A stretch of DNA of 64,000 nt from Aeromicrobium wangtongii (GCF_024584515.1 NZ_CP102173.1:744001-808000), one strand, 5' to 3'. Positions 36,004 through 45,190 are shown, counted from the stretch's first letter. The notes: a model not told the origin generated them from the sequence alone. Numbers and translations: made by a program.

Positions 36004-37197
36004 ATGAGCGAAATCGATGTGTTGAGTTCTTCGCGGGTTGAGGGCGCCGGTACCGGACTGATTGATCGGGCTCGTGGCATTCGTGAGATCCTCTCAGCCG
36101 AGGCGGCTGGCGCCGAAACGAACGGGCAACTGAGCCAACGCGCCGTGGAGGCCATGGTAGGGGCCGGGCTTCCGTGGTCCCTTGTTCCGGAAAAATGGGG
36201 CGGAAGCGGCGTCACTGACATCGTTGAGATGCTCGATGTTCTCGAGGAGGTCTCGTACGCCGACGGCTCGGCAGGATGGGTCCTGATGGCCACGGCCTTC
36301 GGAAATGACATGGTGGGTTCCATTCTGGATCCCGAGACCGCTGAGTCGATGGTGGGATCTGAGACCAGGGGGATCGTTTGCGGCGCAGTCGCGCAGACCG
36401 GCCGCGCCGATCGTGTAGATGGCGGGTACAAAGTGAGCGGTCGCTGGCAGTTTGGCAGCGGAGCGAACTATGCAACCTTCTTCGTTGCAGGCTGCGTGGG
36501 CTACGACCGTGACGGGCGGCAGATGACTCATGAGGGGAACCCGGCGTGGATCCTCCCGCTCATTCCGGCCCACGACGTTGAGTTGCTCGGTAACTGGAAC
36601 GTTAGCGGTTTGCAGGGAACGGCAAGTTGGGACTATGCGGTCAATGACGTGTTCGTTCCGGATGCACGCATCATCGAATTGCCGTCGCCCGACATTCGGC
36701 GCCAAGATTCAGTTTTCCGCCTCGGCTTCCTCTCGTGCGTCTACGCTCAGCACTCAGGCGTTGCCCTTGGCGTTATGAAGCGCGCGTTCGCGGAACTAGC
36801 CTCAGTCATTGCGGGCAAGAAGCGGGTCGGGTACGAAGGAACGATCGGTGAATCGCCGGTGTTCCTTTATGAGTTTGCTCGAAAGGAAGCCGAGTATCGC
36901 GCGGTTCGCGCTGGCACGCGTGAGGCCTTCGACGAAGTACAGAACAGTTTTGCGAAGAACGGGTCAGTCAGCGATCTCGATATGGCCAAACTCCAGGTCA
37001 CGTGTGCCTGGATGACGCAGTCGGCGATGGAGTTGGTTGCCTGGTGCCACTCGTGGGGAGGATCTGCCAGTGTCCGAGAGCCCAGTGTGCTGTCGCGGTG
37101 CCTTCGTGACATTTCAGTCGCCGGCAATCATCTCTACGTCGATCGCATCAACCTTGTCGGCGGCGCAGGCCGGATTCTTCACGACTGGCGAGAGTGA
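36004..37197 (+). CDS. Flavin-dependent monooxygenase, acyl-CoA dehydrogenase fold (HsaA/DszC-like)
   Basis: 397 residues from ATG 36004, chosen because GGAGGAAA lies three bases upstream; an upstream ATG (35989) is in frame but overlaps that site. Same fold and motifs as 12954: ADGSAGWVLMATAFGND near residue 81-97, GRWQFGSGANYATFFVAGC near 141-159, FVPDARIIELP near 213-223 and HLYVDRINLVGGAG at the end. It should hydroxylate a cyclic or aromatic-like substrate with reduced flavin from the adjacent reductase. Two such oxygenases with one reductase suggest two hydroxylations sharing it. No extradiol dioxygenase is found, so the product fate differs from steroid ring A cleavage by HsaABCD. Confidence 0.82.
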   Translation: MSEIDVLSSSRVEGAGTGLIDRARGIREILSAEAAGAETNGQLSQRAVEAMVGAGLPWSLVPEKWGGSGVTDIVEMLDVLEEVSYADGSAGWVLMATAFGNDMVGSILDPETAESMVGSETRGIVCGAVAQTGRADRVDGGYKVSGRWQFGSGANYATFFVAGCVGYDRDGRQMTHEGNPAWILPLIPAHDVELLGNWNVSGLQGTASWDYAVNDVFVPDARIIELPSPDIRRQDSVFRLGFLSCVYAQHSGVALGVMKRAFAELASVIAGKKRVGYEGTIGESPVFLYEFARKEAEYRAVRAGTREAFDEVQNSFAKNGSVSDLDMAKLQVTCAWMTQSAMELVAWCHSWGGSASVREPSVLSRCLRDISVAGNHLYVDRINLVGGAGRILHDWRE

Positions 37198-37294
37198 GGA
37201 CGTGCGAGCTGCGTCGTCAATGACCGCTGCGCACGGCTGACCCCTTAGGCAACTGGACGTCTCCTCGCAATGGCGGGAGCGGAACGAAAGAACG

Positions 37295-38407
37295 GTGGCT
37301 GCAGTGATGCCAGGAGTTGGGACGAAGAAGCTCGTGCGGCACGTGTCATTTGACTCGTCGGCGGGTGTATCCCTTGCGTCGTCGCCGCTCGGCAGGGCCC
37401 CGGAAGGAGGACTTCTGGCTCGCGTCACCATGGCGGGCGTATGTGGGACAGATGCTCACCGGATTCGAGGAGCACTCGCACCCACGCCCGAACCAGTTTC
37501 CTTCGGTCATGAAGCGGTCGGAGTGGTGATTGAAGTTGGAGCGGGGACGGTCGCCGATTGGGTTGGATCACCCATCGCCGTGGGTGATCGCATCGTCTGG
37601 TTCCCGGCCAGCGGATGTCGAAGGTGTTATGCATGCATCGTTTTGCGCAACGAAAGCATGTGCGAGGGACGAGCATGGCCTCCTCCGTCGGCAACGCCAA
37701 ATGCAGCTGGCTTTCGCGAGGTGGCGGTTCTCCATCCGCATATCGTGTTCAGAAAAATTGACAGTTCAGTGCCTGATGAAGCGTTGGTGGCATTCGGTTG
37801 TGCCCTGCCGACCGCTGTCGCAGGTGTGGAGCGTCTTGGCGGGATTCCCGTCGCCGGCAATGTGGTCGTCCAAGGCTCGGGCCCTGTTGGACTGGCGTTC
37901 GTCCTTTTAGCCCGCCTAGCGGGCGCTCGTAACATCATCCTTATCGGGGCGCCGTCCGCGCGACTCGCACTGGGTGTGTCATTGGGTGCGACGGCGGTGT
38001 TCGATATCGCAACGACGAGTGTCGCGGAGCGCCGGGCGGCCGTGCTCGAGGTGACTGGCGGACGCGGGTCAGAGGTGGTGATCGAGGCGGCCGGCCAACT
38101 GACGGCATTCCCGGAGGGACTGAATCTCGTCGCTCGCAGCGGGCGCTACTTGATCGCGGGGCTGTACGCGGGGGACGCAACTGTCGACTTCAACCCGGTG
38201 GCGGTGAACCGCGGCAACCTATCGATGCTTGGGAGCCTCGTGGTCAACGCGGAACATATGCTCCGGGCAGTCGAGCTGGTCGACATGTACCACGAGACCT
38301 TTGACTTCAAGCGGTTCGTCGACCAGCGGTTCTCGCTCTCGAGCACCCACGCGGCCATTGATTCGATGGCTCGCGGCATGGCCACAAAGGTCGTCATTGT
38401 GCCCTGA
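37295..38407 (+). CDS. Zinc-dependent alcohol dehydrogenase (MDR family)
   Basis: 370 residues from GTG 37295; GTG 37304 and ATG 37307 are alternatives. The catalytic-zinc region MAGVCGTDAHR and GHEAVGVV (about residues 46-80) and the structural-zinc cysteine cluster CRRCYACIVLRNESMC (about 108-123) are complete. The NAD-binding motif GSGPVGL is near 192-198. It oxidises an alcohol or reduces a carbonyl. It follows the monooxygenase by 97 bp without an island operator, so the two are probably co-transcribed; it may act on the hydroxyl formed by that enzyme. Confidence 0.83.
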   Translation: MAAVMPGVGTKKLVRHVSFDSSAGVSLASSPLGRAPEGGLLARVTMAGVCGTDAHRIRGALAPTPEPVSFGHEAVGVVIEVGAGTVADWVGSPIAVGDRIVWFPASGCRRCYACIVLRNESMCEGRAWPPPSATPNAAGFREVAVLHPHIVFRKIDSSVPDEALVAFGCALPTAVAGVERLGGIPVAGNVVVQGSGPVGLAFVLLARLAGARNIILIGAPSARLALGVSLGATAVFDIATTSVAERRAAVLEVTGGRGSEVVIEAAGQLTAFPEGLNLVARSGRYLIAGLYAGDATVDFNPVAVNRGNLSMLGSLVVNAEHMLRAVELVDMYHETFDFKRFVDQRFSLSSTHAAIDSMARGMATKVVIVP

Positions 38408-38482
38408 GCCAGTGGCCGATGGTCCTTGGCTGGTCCCACACCAAAGCGACATTACTTTGCCCAATATCTAGGTAATCAAAGC

Positions 38483-38498
38483 GATGATTGCTATCATA
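38483..38498. promoter_or_regulatory. Island operator before the cyclase gene (site 7)
   Basis: GATGAT-TGCT-ATCATA, one mismatch to consensus. TATCAT at 38492-38497 can be the -10. A ~200-base leader follows before the start at 38702. Confidence 0.65.
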
Positions 38499-38502
38499 GT
38501 GT

Positions 38503-38701
38503 GATGTTGGTTACTGTAACGCAGATCGCCCGCCTGCCCCTCGTAAGGGGCGGTTGCCGGGCGGGTGTGTTGCCCGAGCCTGCGATGTGGGCGGACGTCT
38601 ACTTACGCCTTAATCGCCGCTGGGATTCAAAAAACAGCTGACTCTGACTTCTCGGCGACTGGCGAGAAGGCCCAAACATCCGATCTTGACGGGACAGGTG
38701 A
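38503..38701 (+). other. Structured leader of the cyclase operon with a short frame
   Basis: The leader holds a nested hairpin: outer arms CCCGCC/GGCGGG (38529-38534 and 38560-38565) around GCCCCT-CGTA-AGGGGC (38536-38551). ATG 38503 opens a 45-codon frame to 38641 that begins within a few bases of the predicted transcription start. I cannot tell whether it is translated. There is no T-run, so attenuation is only a possibility. Confidence 0.4.
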
Positions 38702-39607
38702 GTGAACGTGACCACAGAAACCAATAGTTGGGGGCGCTGGGGTGCCGACGACGAGCGAGGCGCGCTTAACAAGCTGACGGAAGAGAACGTTATGTCGGCT
38801 GTGCGCGCAATTGCCACCGGTCGCTCCTATCAGCTGGCCATTCCGATCCAGCACGCAGGAACTCCTGTTCTGGACTATCGCGGAGCTCCGCACAGACTCA
38901 CGCTATCCAGTTGTCACGATCCTGAGATGTTCTCGGGGTACGGAGCGCCAGCTGGCACTGGCGCGAACGAGGACATCCTGATGATCGCCTGCCACAACGG
39001 CACCCACATGGACTCGCTCTCCCACGTATTTGCAGACGACAAGATCTACAACGGATTCGCCGCTGAAACGTTTAAGCCGAATTCGGGTGCATCTCGCGCA
39101 GGAATCGAGAAGTGTGGTCCGGTCATCGGGCGGGCTGTGTTCTTGGATATCGCTGAGCTTCACGGCGTGTCCTCCCTGGCCGCGGATGTCGTCATCACGG
39201 CCGACGACATTATCGCTGCTGAGCGGCGACAGGAGGTCGAGATTCGACCTGGCGACATCGTGTTGTTGCGTACGGGCTGGATGGAGGCGTATTTCGAGGC
39301 GACCTCCCGCGGTGAAACCCTGCCGTTTGAACAGCCGGGAATTGGCAAGTCGGCGAGCAAGCTACTGGTCGAACGCGACGTCGCTGTGGTTGGTTCCGAC
39401 AACTGGGCGGTCGAATCGATCCCGTCAGACGGTGGCTTCCTCGAGGCGCACATCGAGCTGCAGGTTAGGCACGGTATCCCATTCATCGAGGGCCTGACAC
39501 TTGGGGAACTGAGCCGCGACAAGGCGGGCTACGGCTTCTTTGTCGCAAGTCCCCTACCCATTACCGGCGCAAGCGGTTCGCCGGTCAATCCGGTCTTCAT
39601 CGCGTGA
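38702..39607 (+). CDS. Cyclase-family (kynurenine-formamidase-like) metal hydrolase
   Basis: 301 residues from GTG 38702 (GTG 38708 is an alternative). The metal-binding signature HNGTHMDSLSH lies near residues 98-108, and the C-terminal EGLTLGELSRDKAGYGFFVASPLP is typical of the cyclase/KynB-like family (first 20: EGLTLGELSRDKAGYGFFVA). Known members hydrolyse amides, 1,3-diketones, lactones and isatin; the family uses a Zn or Mn centre. In this island it could open a ring made by the oxygenases or a cyclic diketone. It is followed by an SDR and ABC transporter genes and is probably first in that operon. Confidence 0.8.
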   Translation: MNVTTETNSWGRWGADDERGALNKLTEENVMSAVRAIATGRSYQLAIPIQHAGTPVLDYRGAPHRLTLSSCHDPEMFSGYGAPAGTGANEDILMIACHNGTHMDSLSHVFADDKIYNGFAAETFKPNSGASRAGIEKCGPVIGRAVFLDIAELHGVSSLAADVVITADDIIAAERRQEVEIRPGDIVLLRTGWMEAYFEATSRGETLPFEQPGIGKSASKLLVERDVAVVGSDNWAVESIPSDGGFLEAHIELQVRHGIPFIEGLTLGELSRDKAGYGFFVASPLPITGASGSPVNPVFIA

Positions 39608-39674
39608 CGTACGTGGAGTTTCCTGCGGACGCATCAGTCCGACGGTCCTGCCTATCTTCAGGAGCATGATTCAG

Positions 39675-40415
39675 ATGAGCAGCATCAAAGTGGCAATAGT
39701 CACGGGCGCAAGCTCAGGTATTGGTCGAGCGATCGCAACCACATTGGCGAGCGAAGGGTGGGCGCTAGCGCTTGTCGACAGCGCCAAGATGACAGAAGAC
39801 CCACCTGTGAGCAAGGGCGACCGGAAGAGGGTCTTGACCTTTCAGTGCGACGTCACCGATGAGGCGGGGGTCAAACACGTCATAGACTCCGCCGCCGAGC
39901 AACTGGGCGGAATTTCGGCGCTCGTCAACTCGGCTGCTGTGTCGCTCCTTGCGGACTCGCACAATATCGAGAACGTGTCTGTCGACGACTTCAGGCGCAC
40001 GATCGATGTCAACCTCACAGGCACCTTCATCACGTGCAAATATGCCATGCCTTGGCTCAGGCAGAGCAAGGGTTCGATCGTCAACCTCGCGTCAACCGCT
40101 GCGATTCTCGGTGGACCCAGCACGGCATATCCATCGAGCAAGGGCGGAGTCGCAGCCCTGACACGCAGCATCGCTCATCAGTATGCGTCGGTCGGTGTTC
40201 GCTGCAACGCGGTACTGCCTGGTCCGACCGACACGCCCATGCTTGACCTGGCAGAGAAAAAGGGCGCATTTGATCCCTCGAAATTCCCAGGGATGCTTCC
40301 ACGCAAAGCGGAGGCCCGCGAGATCGCTGAACTCGTCGCATACCTGGTTTCGGATAAGGCCGGGTTCATTACCGGATCGTCGGTCGTCATCGATGGAGGA
40401 CTTTCAAGCTCATGA
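39675..40415 (+). CDS. Short-chain dehydrogenase/reductase
   Basis: 246 residues from ATG 39675, which has AGGAG ten bases upstream; ATG 39666 lies one base from that site and is less likely, and the longer frame from 39540 overlaps the cyclase gene. TGASSGIG near residues 9-16, VNSAAV instead of NNAG near 84-89, NLASTAAI with the serine near 133-140, and YPSSK near 147-151. It should interconvert an alcohol and a ketone. Same strand as and close to the cyclase gene. Confidence 0.82.
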   Translation: MSSIKVAIVTGASSGIGRAIATTLASEGWALALVDSAKMTEDPPVSKGDRKRVLTFQCDVTDEAGVKHVIDSAAEQLGGISALVNSAAVSLLADSHNIENVSVDDFRRTIDVNLTGTFITCKYAMPWLRQSKGSIVNLASTAAILGGPSTAYPSSKGGVAALTRSIAHQYASVGVRCNAVLPGPTDTPMLDLAEKKGAFDPSKFPGMLPRKAEAREIAELVAYLVSDKAGFITGSSVVIDGGLSSS

Positions 40416-40539
40416 GCGAAAGTACAGCCCGCATTGACGGGCACGACCGGGCATGTGCCCGAGGGCTAACGCCCGTCTACAAACTGGGAGTGATGAGCAG
40501 TGATCGAATCGTCGTCCTTCACCGAGGGGTTGGATCGTC

Positions 40540-41592
40540 GTGAACGGACGCGATAAACCAAAGGTCATCGACGTTCCTGCTGCTGAGCAAAATGCAGCGC
40601 CTGGAGGCGTCGAGACTGCGTCGCCTGGACCGGGATGGCGGCAACTGCTCCAGACAGGCAGCGGTGACGCGCTTCGGACCTACGGGATACTCGGAGCACT
40701 TGTCGTGTTGGTGATCGCCGCAAGTGTCCTGTACCCAGGATTTCTCGATTCGGGAAACCTCCGAAACATTCTCTCCCAGAACGCAGCCCTCGGCATCGCC
40801 GCAGTTGGGGTCACTTTCGTCATAATTGGTGCCGGATTCGACCTATCCGTCCCGGCCGTAGTGGGCATTGGCGCGGTGGTGTCTGCCAAGCTGTCTGATG
40901 GTTCAGTGGTGATGGTGCTCCTGACTGTGATTATGGCAGGTCTCGTTTGCGGCCTGATCAACGGACTCATCGTCACGCGCCTGCGGGTCAACCCGTTCAT
41001 CGCAACGCTCGGGACGTCGTCGATCTTTACCGGCGCGACGCTCCTGTACGCGAGCGGCACATCGATCTCAATTTCGGACCCCACCTTCATTAAGATTGGC
41101 CAGCAGGACTGGTTCGGTCTGCGGATCTCGGTCTGGATCATGCTGTTCATCTTTTTGATCGCTGGAATTGTCTTGTGGAAGACGACCTTTGGTCGTGCCG
41201 TTTATGCCATCGGCGGCAACTCCGAAGCCGCTCGTCTCGCAGGCGTCAGGGTTGACCTCGTTCGAACGACGACGTACGCGCTCAGCGGAGTGACCTCAGC
41301 CCTCGCCGGATTTGTGATCGCATCGACCCTTCTGGTCGGTCAACTGGATGTCGGCCAGTCCGGTTATGCGCTGCAGGCGATCGCGGCGGTCGTCATCGGT
41401 GGGTGTTCCCTGTTCGGCGGTATGGGAGCGATCTGGCGGACAGCGGCCGGTTTGACGCTGCTGGCAGTTCTCACGAATCTATTTAATGCACTGGCAATCC
41501 AGTCTGCATGGCAGTCCATTGTGCAGGGTGCGATCCTGATCGTGACGGTCGGCATCGATGTGGCGACCCGTTCCGGACGAGGCCGTTCGTGA
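40540..41592 (+). CDS. Ribose-type ABC transporter permease (RbsC family)
   Basis: 350 residues from GTG 40540, with a ~50-residue cytoplasmic N-terminus followed by 8-10 membrane segments. The family segments FLDSGNLRNILSQNAALGIA near residue 68-87, GAGFDLSVPAVVGIGA near 103-118, NPFIATLGTSSIF near 152-164 and GRAVYAIGGNSEAARLAGV near 218-236 identify a CUT2 permease (BPD_transp_2). It overlaps the ATPase gene by 4 bp. It forms an importer with the next two genes. CUT2 systems usually import pentoses and similar sugars, but here the setting suggests a catabolic substrate or a conjugate. Confidence 0.88.
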   Translation: MNGRDKPKVIDVPAAEQNAAPGGVETASPGPGWRQLLQTGSGDALRTYGILGALVVLVIAASVLYPGFLDSGNLRNILSQNAALGIAAVGVTFVIIGAGFDLSVPAVVGIGAVVSAKLSDGSVVMVLLTVIMAGLVCGLINGLIVTRLRVNPFIATLGTSSIFTGATLLYASGTSISISDPTFIKIGQQDWFGLRISVWIMLFIFLIAGIVLWKTTFGRAVYAIGGNSEAARLAGVRVDLVRTTTYALSGVTSALAGFVIASTLLVGQLDVGQSGYALQAIAAVVIGGCSLFGGMGAIWRTAAGLTLLAVLTNLFNALAIQSAWQSIVQGAILIVTVGIDVATRSGRGRS

Positions 41593-43151
41593 CCGCGAGC
41601 TTGGGAGGCGCGGGGGGACGCCCCGGGAGCGCTCTCGCCGTAGAGATTGCGGGAGTCGGCAAGAAGTTCGGGTCAACGACGGCACTTAGCGGGGTTGACC
41701 TCGAGATTGAGGCTGGAACTATCCATGCTCTTGTGGGGGAAAACGGAGCTGGGAAGTCGACGTGTCTGGGCATCATCGCGGGTAGGATTTCGCCGTCGTC
41801 GGGACGCGTCAACATCTTTGGACAGCGGTTCACATCAGGTCAGCCACGAGCAAATCGCGCTGCGGGAGTCGCTGCCGTTTACCAAGAGCTGACCATCCTG
41901 CCGAACCTCAGTACTCAAGCGAATGTCTTTGTCGGCAATACGCGAAGCCGATTCGGTTGGTTGTCCGAGCGGCGGATGCGTGATGAGTATGTGGCTCTTT
42001 GCGCAAGGACCGGAGTAGCGAGCTTCCCGGACGTCTTGGCCGGTACTTTATCGGTGGCGGACCAGCAGATGCTGGAGATTCTCCGCGCGGTTGCAGCTGA
42101 GTCCAAGATTGTGTTGTATGACGAGCCCACAGCCTCCCTCGCACCAGCCGAGCGCGACGCTTTGGTGCGGACCATGCTGGCTCAGCGCGGTCGTGGCGTC
42201 ACCCAGGTGCTTGTCAGCCACAATCTCGATGACGTCGTCGAGATCGCGGACCGGGTCACAGTATTTCGTAACGGACAACTGGTGCGCACGTTCGAACGCG
42301 ATGAAGTGACCAAACCGTTACTCGTTCACGCGATGCTCGGCCGAGAGTTGGAGCAGAAACTGGGTCATCCTGGTCGGGCGGGGAGTGAGGGACGCGACGG
42401 ACAGCCCAGCGCGATCACGGTGAACGACATGCATGTCGGCACCTTCATCCGAGGTGTTGGACTCGACGTGCGCAAGGGGGAGATCGTAGGGATAGCTGGG
42501 TTAGTCGGCTCTGGGCGGTCCACCGTTCTACGTGCGCTAGCAGGGCTTGAGCCTCGTGCCAGCGGACAGATGAAGATGAAGGGGCGCGAAGTCAGGTGGC
42601 CCCACTCTCCTCGAGCCGCGCTGGCTCTTGGCGTGGCGATGTCGCCAGAAGATCGAAAGGGCAGCGGTCTTGTGCTCGGGCTTTCCGGGACCGCCAATAT
42701 CGCGCTCGGGTCTCTGTCTCGGTTCTCGCGCTTGTCCTGGTTCAGCGAGAGCAAGGCACGCGTATCCGCGGGTGAACTTGGAAAGCGCCTTGGGCTGGAT
42801 CCGTCTCGGCTGGAAGAACCCGTCGGCCAACTTTCGGGAGGAAACCAGCAGAAAGTACTACTTGCCCGCGTTGCACTGGCCAATCCGGATGTGCTGCTTA
42901 TTGACGAGCCAACGCGGGGCATCGACGTTGGTGCGAAGGCAGAGATCATGGCGCTCCTTGAGCAATTCGCCAGCGAGGGGATGGCGATTGTCGTCGTCTC
43001 GTCTGAGATCGAAGAGCTACTCGCGATCGCAGATCGGCTACTGGTACTCCATGACGGTCGGCTCGCGGGGAGTTTCGACAACGGATCGAAGAACGTACAG
43101 GTGTCTGACGTTTTGTCGGCGGCCTTCGGCCTGGTCGGTACTGACAACTAA
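41589..43151 (+). CDS. Ribose-type ABC transporter ATP-binding protein (RbsA family, two NBDs)
   Basis: 520 residues from GTG 41589, overlapping the permease stop. Two fused nucleotide-binding domains: the first has Walker A GENGAGKST near residues 51-59, a degenerate signature LSVADQQM and Walker B VLYDEPTAS; the second has a Walker A relative GLVGSGRST near 304-312 (lysine replaced by arginine, usual in this family), signature LSGGNQQKVLLAR near 415-427 and LLIDEPTRGIDVG. It energises the importer with the neighbouring permease and binding protein. Confidence 0.88.
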   Translation: MTASLGGAGGRPGSALAVEIAGVGKKFGSTTALSGVDLEIEAGTIHALVGENGAGKSTCLGIIAGRISPSSGRVNIFGQRFTSGQPRANRAAGVAAVYQELTILPNLSTQANVFVGNTRSRFGWLSERRMRDEYVALCARTGVASFPDVLAGTLSVADQQMLEILRAVAAESKIVLYDEPTASLAPAERDALVRTMLAQRGRGVTQVLVSHNLDDVVEIADRVTVFRNGQLVRTFERDEVTKPLLVHAMLGRELEQKLGHPGRAGSEGRDGQPSAITVNDMHVGTFIRGVGLDVRKGEIVGIAGLVGSGRSTVLRALAGLEPRASGQMKMKGREVRWPHSPRAALALGVAMSPEDRKGSGLVLGLSGTANIALGSLSRFSRLSWFSESKARVSAGELGKRLGLDPSRLEEPVGQLSGGNQQKVLLARVALANPDVLLIDEPTRGIDVGAKAEIMALLEQFASEGMAIVVVSSEIEELLAIADRLLVLHDGRLAGSFDNGSKNVQVSDVLSAAFGLVGTDN

Positions 43152-43239
43152 GAACTCGGGTCCGGAGAGGCGGCAGTTGAAAGTCGTCGCCGGATGTTCA
43201 ATCAAATCACCGAAGGTCGAGAGAATAGGAACAGGGTCA

Positions 43240-44337
43240 ATGATTTCAAGACGACTTAGTGCAATCACAGCCGGCGTTGCCGGCTGTCTTCTCATGGCAG
43301 GGTGCGGCTCTTCAGGATCATCTGAAGGACAGGACTTGTCGGGTTCCGGCGACTCAGTGTCCGTCGATGTGGGCCTGTCTTCGCCAATTAAGGTTTCGGG
43401 CGAGCCTAATATCGCGGTGCTGGTACCTGGGCTTTCGACTCCGTACGGAGCCGCGGTGGTGGAAGCCGTCAAAGCGCGGGGCGCGAAGTACGGCTTCGAA
43501 GTGACAGCCTTCGACGGTAAGTTCGACGCGCAGACGCAGGTCCAGCAAGTGCAGAATGCGATCACGCAGAAGAAGTTCAACGCGATGATTATCGTCCCGC
43601 AGGTGTCCGCCCTGCTGTGCAAGCCGTTGACCCAGGACGCACCTGCGGCCAACATCGTGGTAGTCACTGTGGACACGCCTGTGTGCGACGCCGGCGAAAC
43701 CAGCGATATGTCAAAGGTGGCAGTGCCGGGGGTGCTTGCGCAGGTTGGTGACTCAGGTACGACCGGAGCTTTCATCGCCGGGATGAAGACCGCGCTCACC
43801 AAGTATCCCGACAACAAGAATGTTCTCCTCATCACGCCACCTACGGGCACATCGAACCACACCCAAACCGTGGACGCGTTCGATGAGGCACTCAAGCCAG
43901 CTGGCTACAAGGTTGTCGCCGAGACGGTCACAGCTGATTACTCGACTGCGAGCGGGTTGAAGGGGACACAGGATGCGCTTCAAGCCCATCCGGAAATAAA
44001 CCTGATCCTCGGCCCTTATGCGCCCGTATCGTACGGAGCTTCTCTCGCCACGAAGGCCGCGGGTCGGGAGGACATTCCCATCATCGATTCCGCAGTGGGA
44101 GACAAGCTCTCCATGCAGTGGATCCAAGAGGGCAAGATCGACGCTGGTGTAACAGACTTCCCCCAGTTGATGGCGAGCGGAGCAGTTGATGCCTTGAAGG
44201 ACGCATTCGAGGGCAAGGATGTGCCGCGGGTCATCACGACTGCGGAGGGCGAAGGGCCGAAGCCTGAGACGAAGGAAGGAACCTTTGTCATTGTCACACC
44301 AGACAACGTCGAACAGTGGATGAAGTATAGCTACTGA
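43240..44337 (+). CDS. Ribose-type ABC transporter substrate-binding lipoprotein
   Basis: 365 residues from ATG 43240; the frame upstream lies inside the ATPase gene. Signal peptide with positively charged start (MISRRLS), hydrophobic core and lipobox LMAGC (cysteine about 21), followed by a Ser/Gly linker. The periplasmic-binding-protein type-1 fold shows in PNIAVLVPGLSTPYGAAVVE near residue 60-79, DAQTQVQQVQNAITQKKFNA near 97-116 and the C-terminal domain. Lipid-anchored outside the membrane, it delivers the ligand to the permease. The ligand is unknown. Gene order permease-ATPase-binding protein is complete. Confidence 0.85.
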   Translation: MISRRLSAITAGVAGCLLMAGCGSSGSSEGQDLSGSGDSVSVDVGLSSPIKVSGEPNIAVLVPGLSTPYGAAVVEAVKARGAKYGFEVTAFDGKFDAQTQVQQVQNAITQKKFNAMIIVPQVSALLCKPLTQDAPAANIVVVTVDTPVCDAGETSDMSKVAVPGVLAQVGDSGTTGAFIAGMKTALTKYPDNKNVLLITPPTGTSNHTQTVDAFDEALKPAGYKVVAETVTADYSTASGLKGTQDALQAHPEINLILGPYAPVSYGASLATKAAGREDIPIIDSAVGDKLSMQWIQEGKIDAGVTDFPQLMASGAVDALKDAFEGKDVPRVITTAEGEGPKPETKEGTFVIVTPDNVEQWMKYSY

Positions 44338-44360
44338 ATCACGGTAGTTCTTGAGGCGTG

Positions 44361-44404
44361 AGGTCGGGCCTTGTCCAGCTCTGAGCTTGGGCAGGGCCCG
44401 ACCT
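44361..44404 (+). terminator. Hairpin terminator after the ABC transporter operon
   Basis: AGGTCGGGCC and GGCCCGACCT form a perfect 10-bp stem; the 24-base loop holds further imperfect pairing (CCAGCT/AGCTTGG). It begins 24 bp after the stop of the binding protein. There is no T-run, as often in high-GC actinobacteria. Confidence 0.6.
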
Positions 44405-44410
44405 ACCAGG

Positions 44411-45190
44411 ATGAGCGGGGATTCTAGCGTGCAGAGATTGAGACGCGCCGTGTTCAGTGAGTTTCAGAAGCATCGCCTCGAGGAGATGATGAAGTACGGG
44501 TCCACCCAACCGAGCGTCGGCGGCGCGCTCATCAACACGGTGGAAGCGGTGCCGGGTCGGGAAGTCTCTTTCAACCGGTGGTAGGAGGACGACCACTTTA
44601 TCTCGGGCGCCATGGTGTGGCCGTGGTGGTTCGCTGGCAAGCGACGGATTGCCACTGCCGAGCTGAAACGTATTCGGCAACCCGCTGTTTCTGACCTCGT
44701 GGATCCCATCACCACAGGCACCTTTTTGCACACGTACTTGATTAGCAGCGGTCAAATCGACGATGCCGAGTATTATGCCGTCGGAGCCGTGGAAAGATTG
44801 GCGGCGGACGGTCGGATGCGCGATTCGTCCGACCGTGTGCACGTCTATTCTCATTTTTGCGATTGCTTGGGCGTCGGCTACGCCAAGGGGTTCGAGCCCC
44901 GGGACGTTCACGCGCTGAACTACCTATTCGGGTATGCGGTGCTCGAGGTTGTCGACGCACCCAGCGTCGAGGGGAAAGAAGCGCTCGGGCATTGGCTGAG
45001 ATCGCAGCATCTTCCGCAGAAGCTCCAGTCCGGCATGTCGATGTGTCTATTGTTCTCCCCTCGGCCCCCCACCTGACAAACCTGCCACCCGACATCCTCA
45101 AATCGGCCGCCCAGCACCTTTGCCGACGGCGTCAATCCGCTCGAAGAACCAGATCATCGTGATTCGCCCTTCGTGGTGGCCGAGACCTGA
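44411..45190 (+). pseudogene. EthD-like protein gene with in-frame amber stop and 3' frameshift
   Basis: From ATG 44411 the frame reads to a TAG at 44582-44584, then continues without further stops in the same frame to 45074. The sequence across it, FNRW-stop-EDDHF, would read FNRWWEDDHF with one base change, like the FN-x-W-(Y/W)-x-x-x-H core of EthD-type dimeric alpha+beta barrel proteins. Near the end the frame is lost again; DGVNPLEEPDHR continues in another frame to the stop at 45188. Coding character on both sides of the TAG and the conserved motif at the break point argue for recent decay rather than two genes. The original function is unknown; a regulatory or readthrough amber is possible but less likely given the second break. 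Confidence 0.6.
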
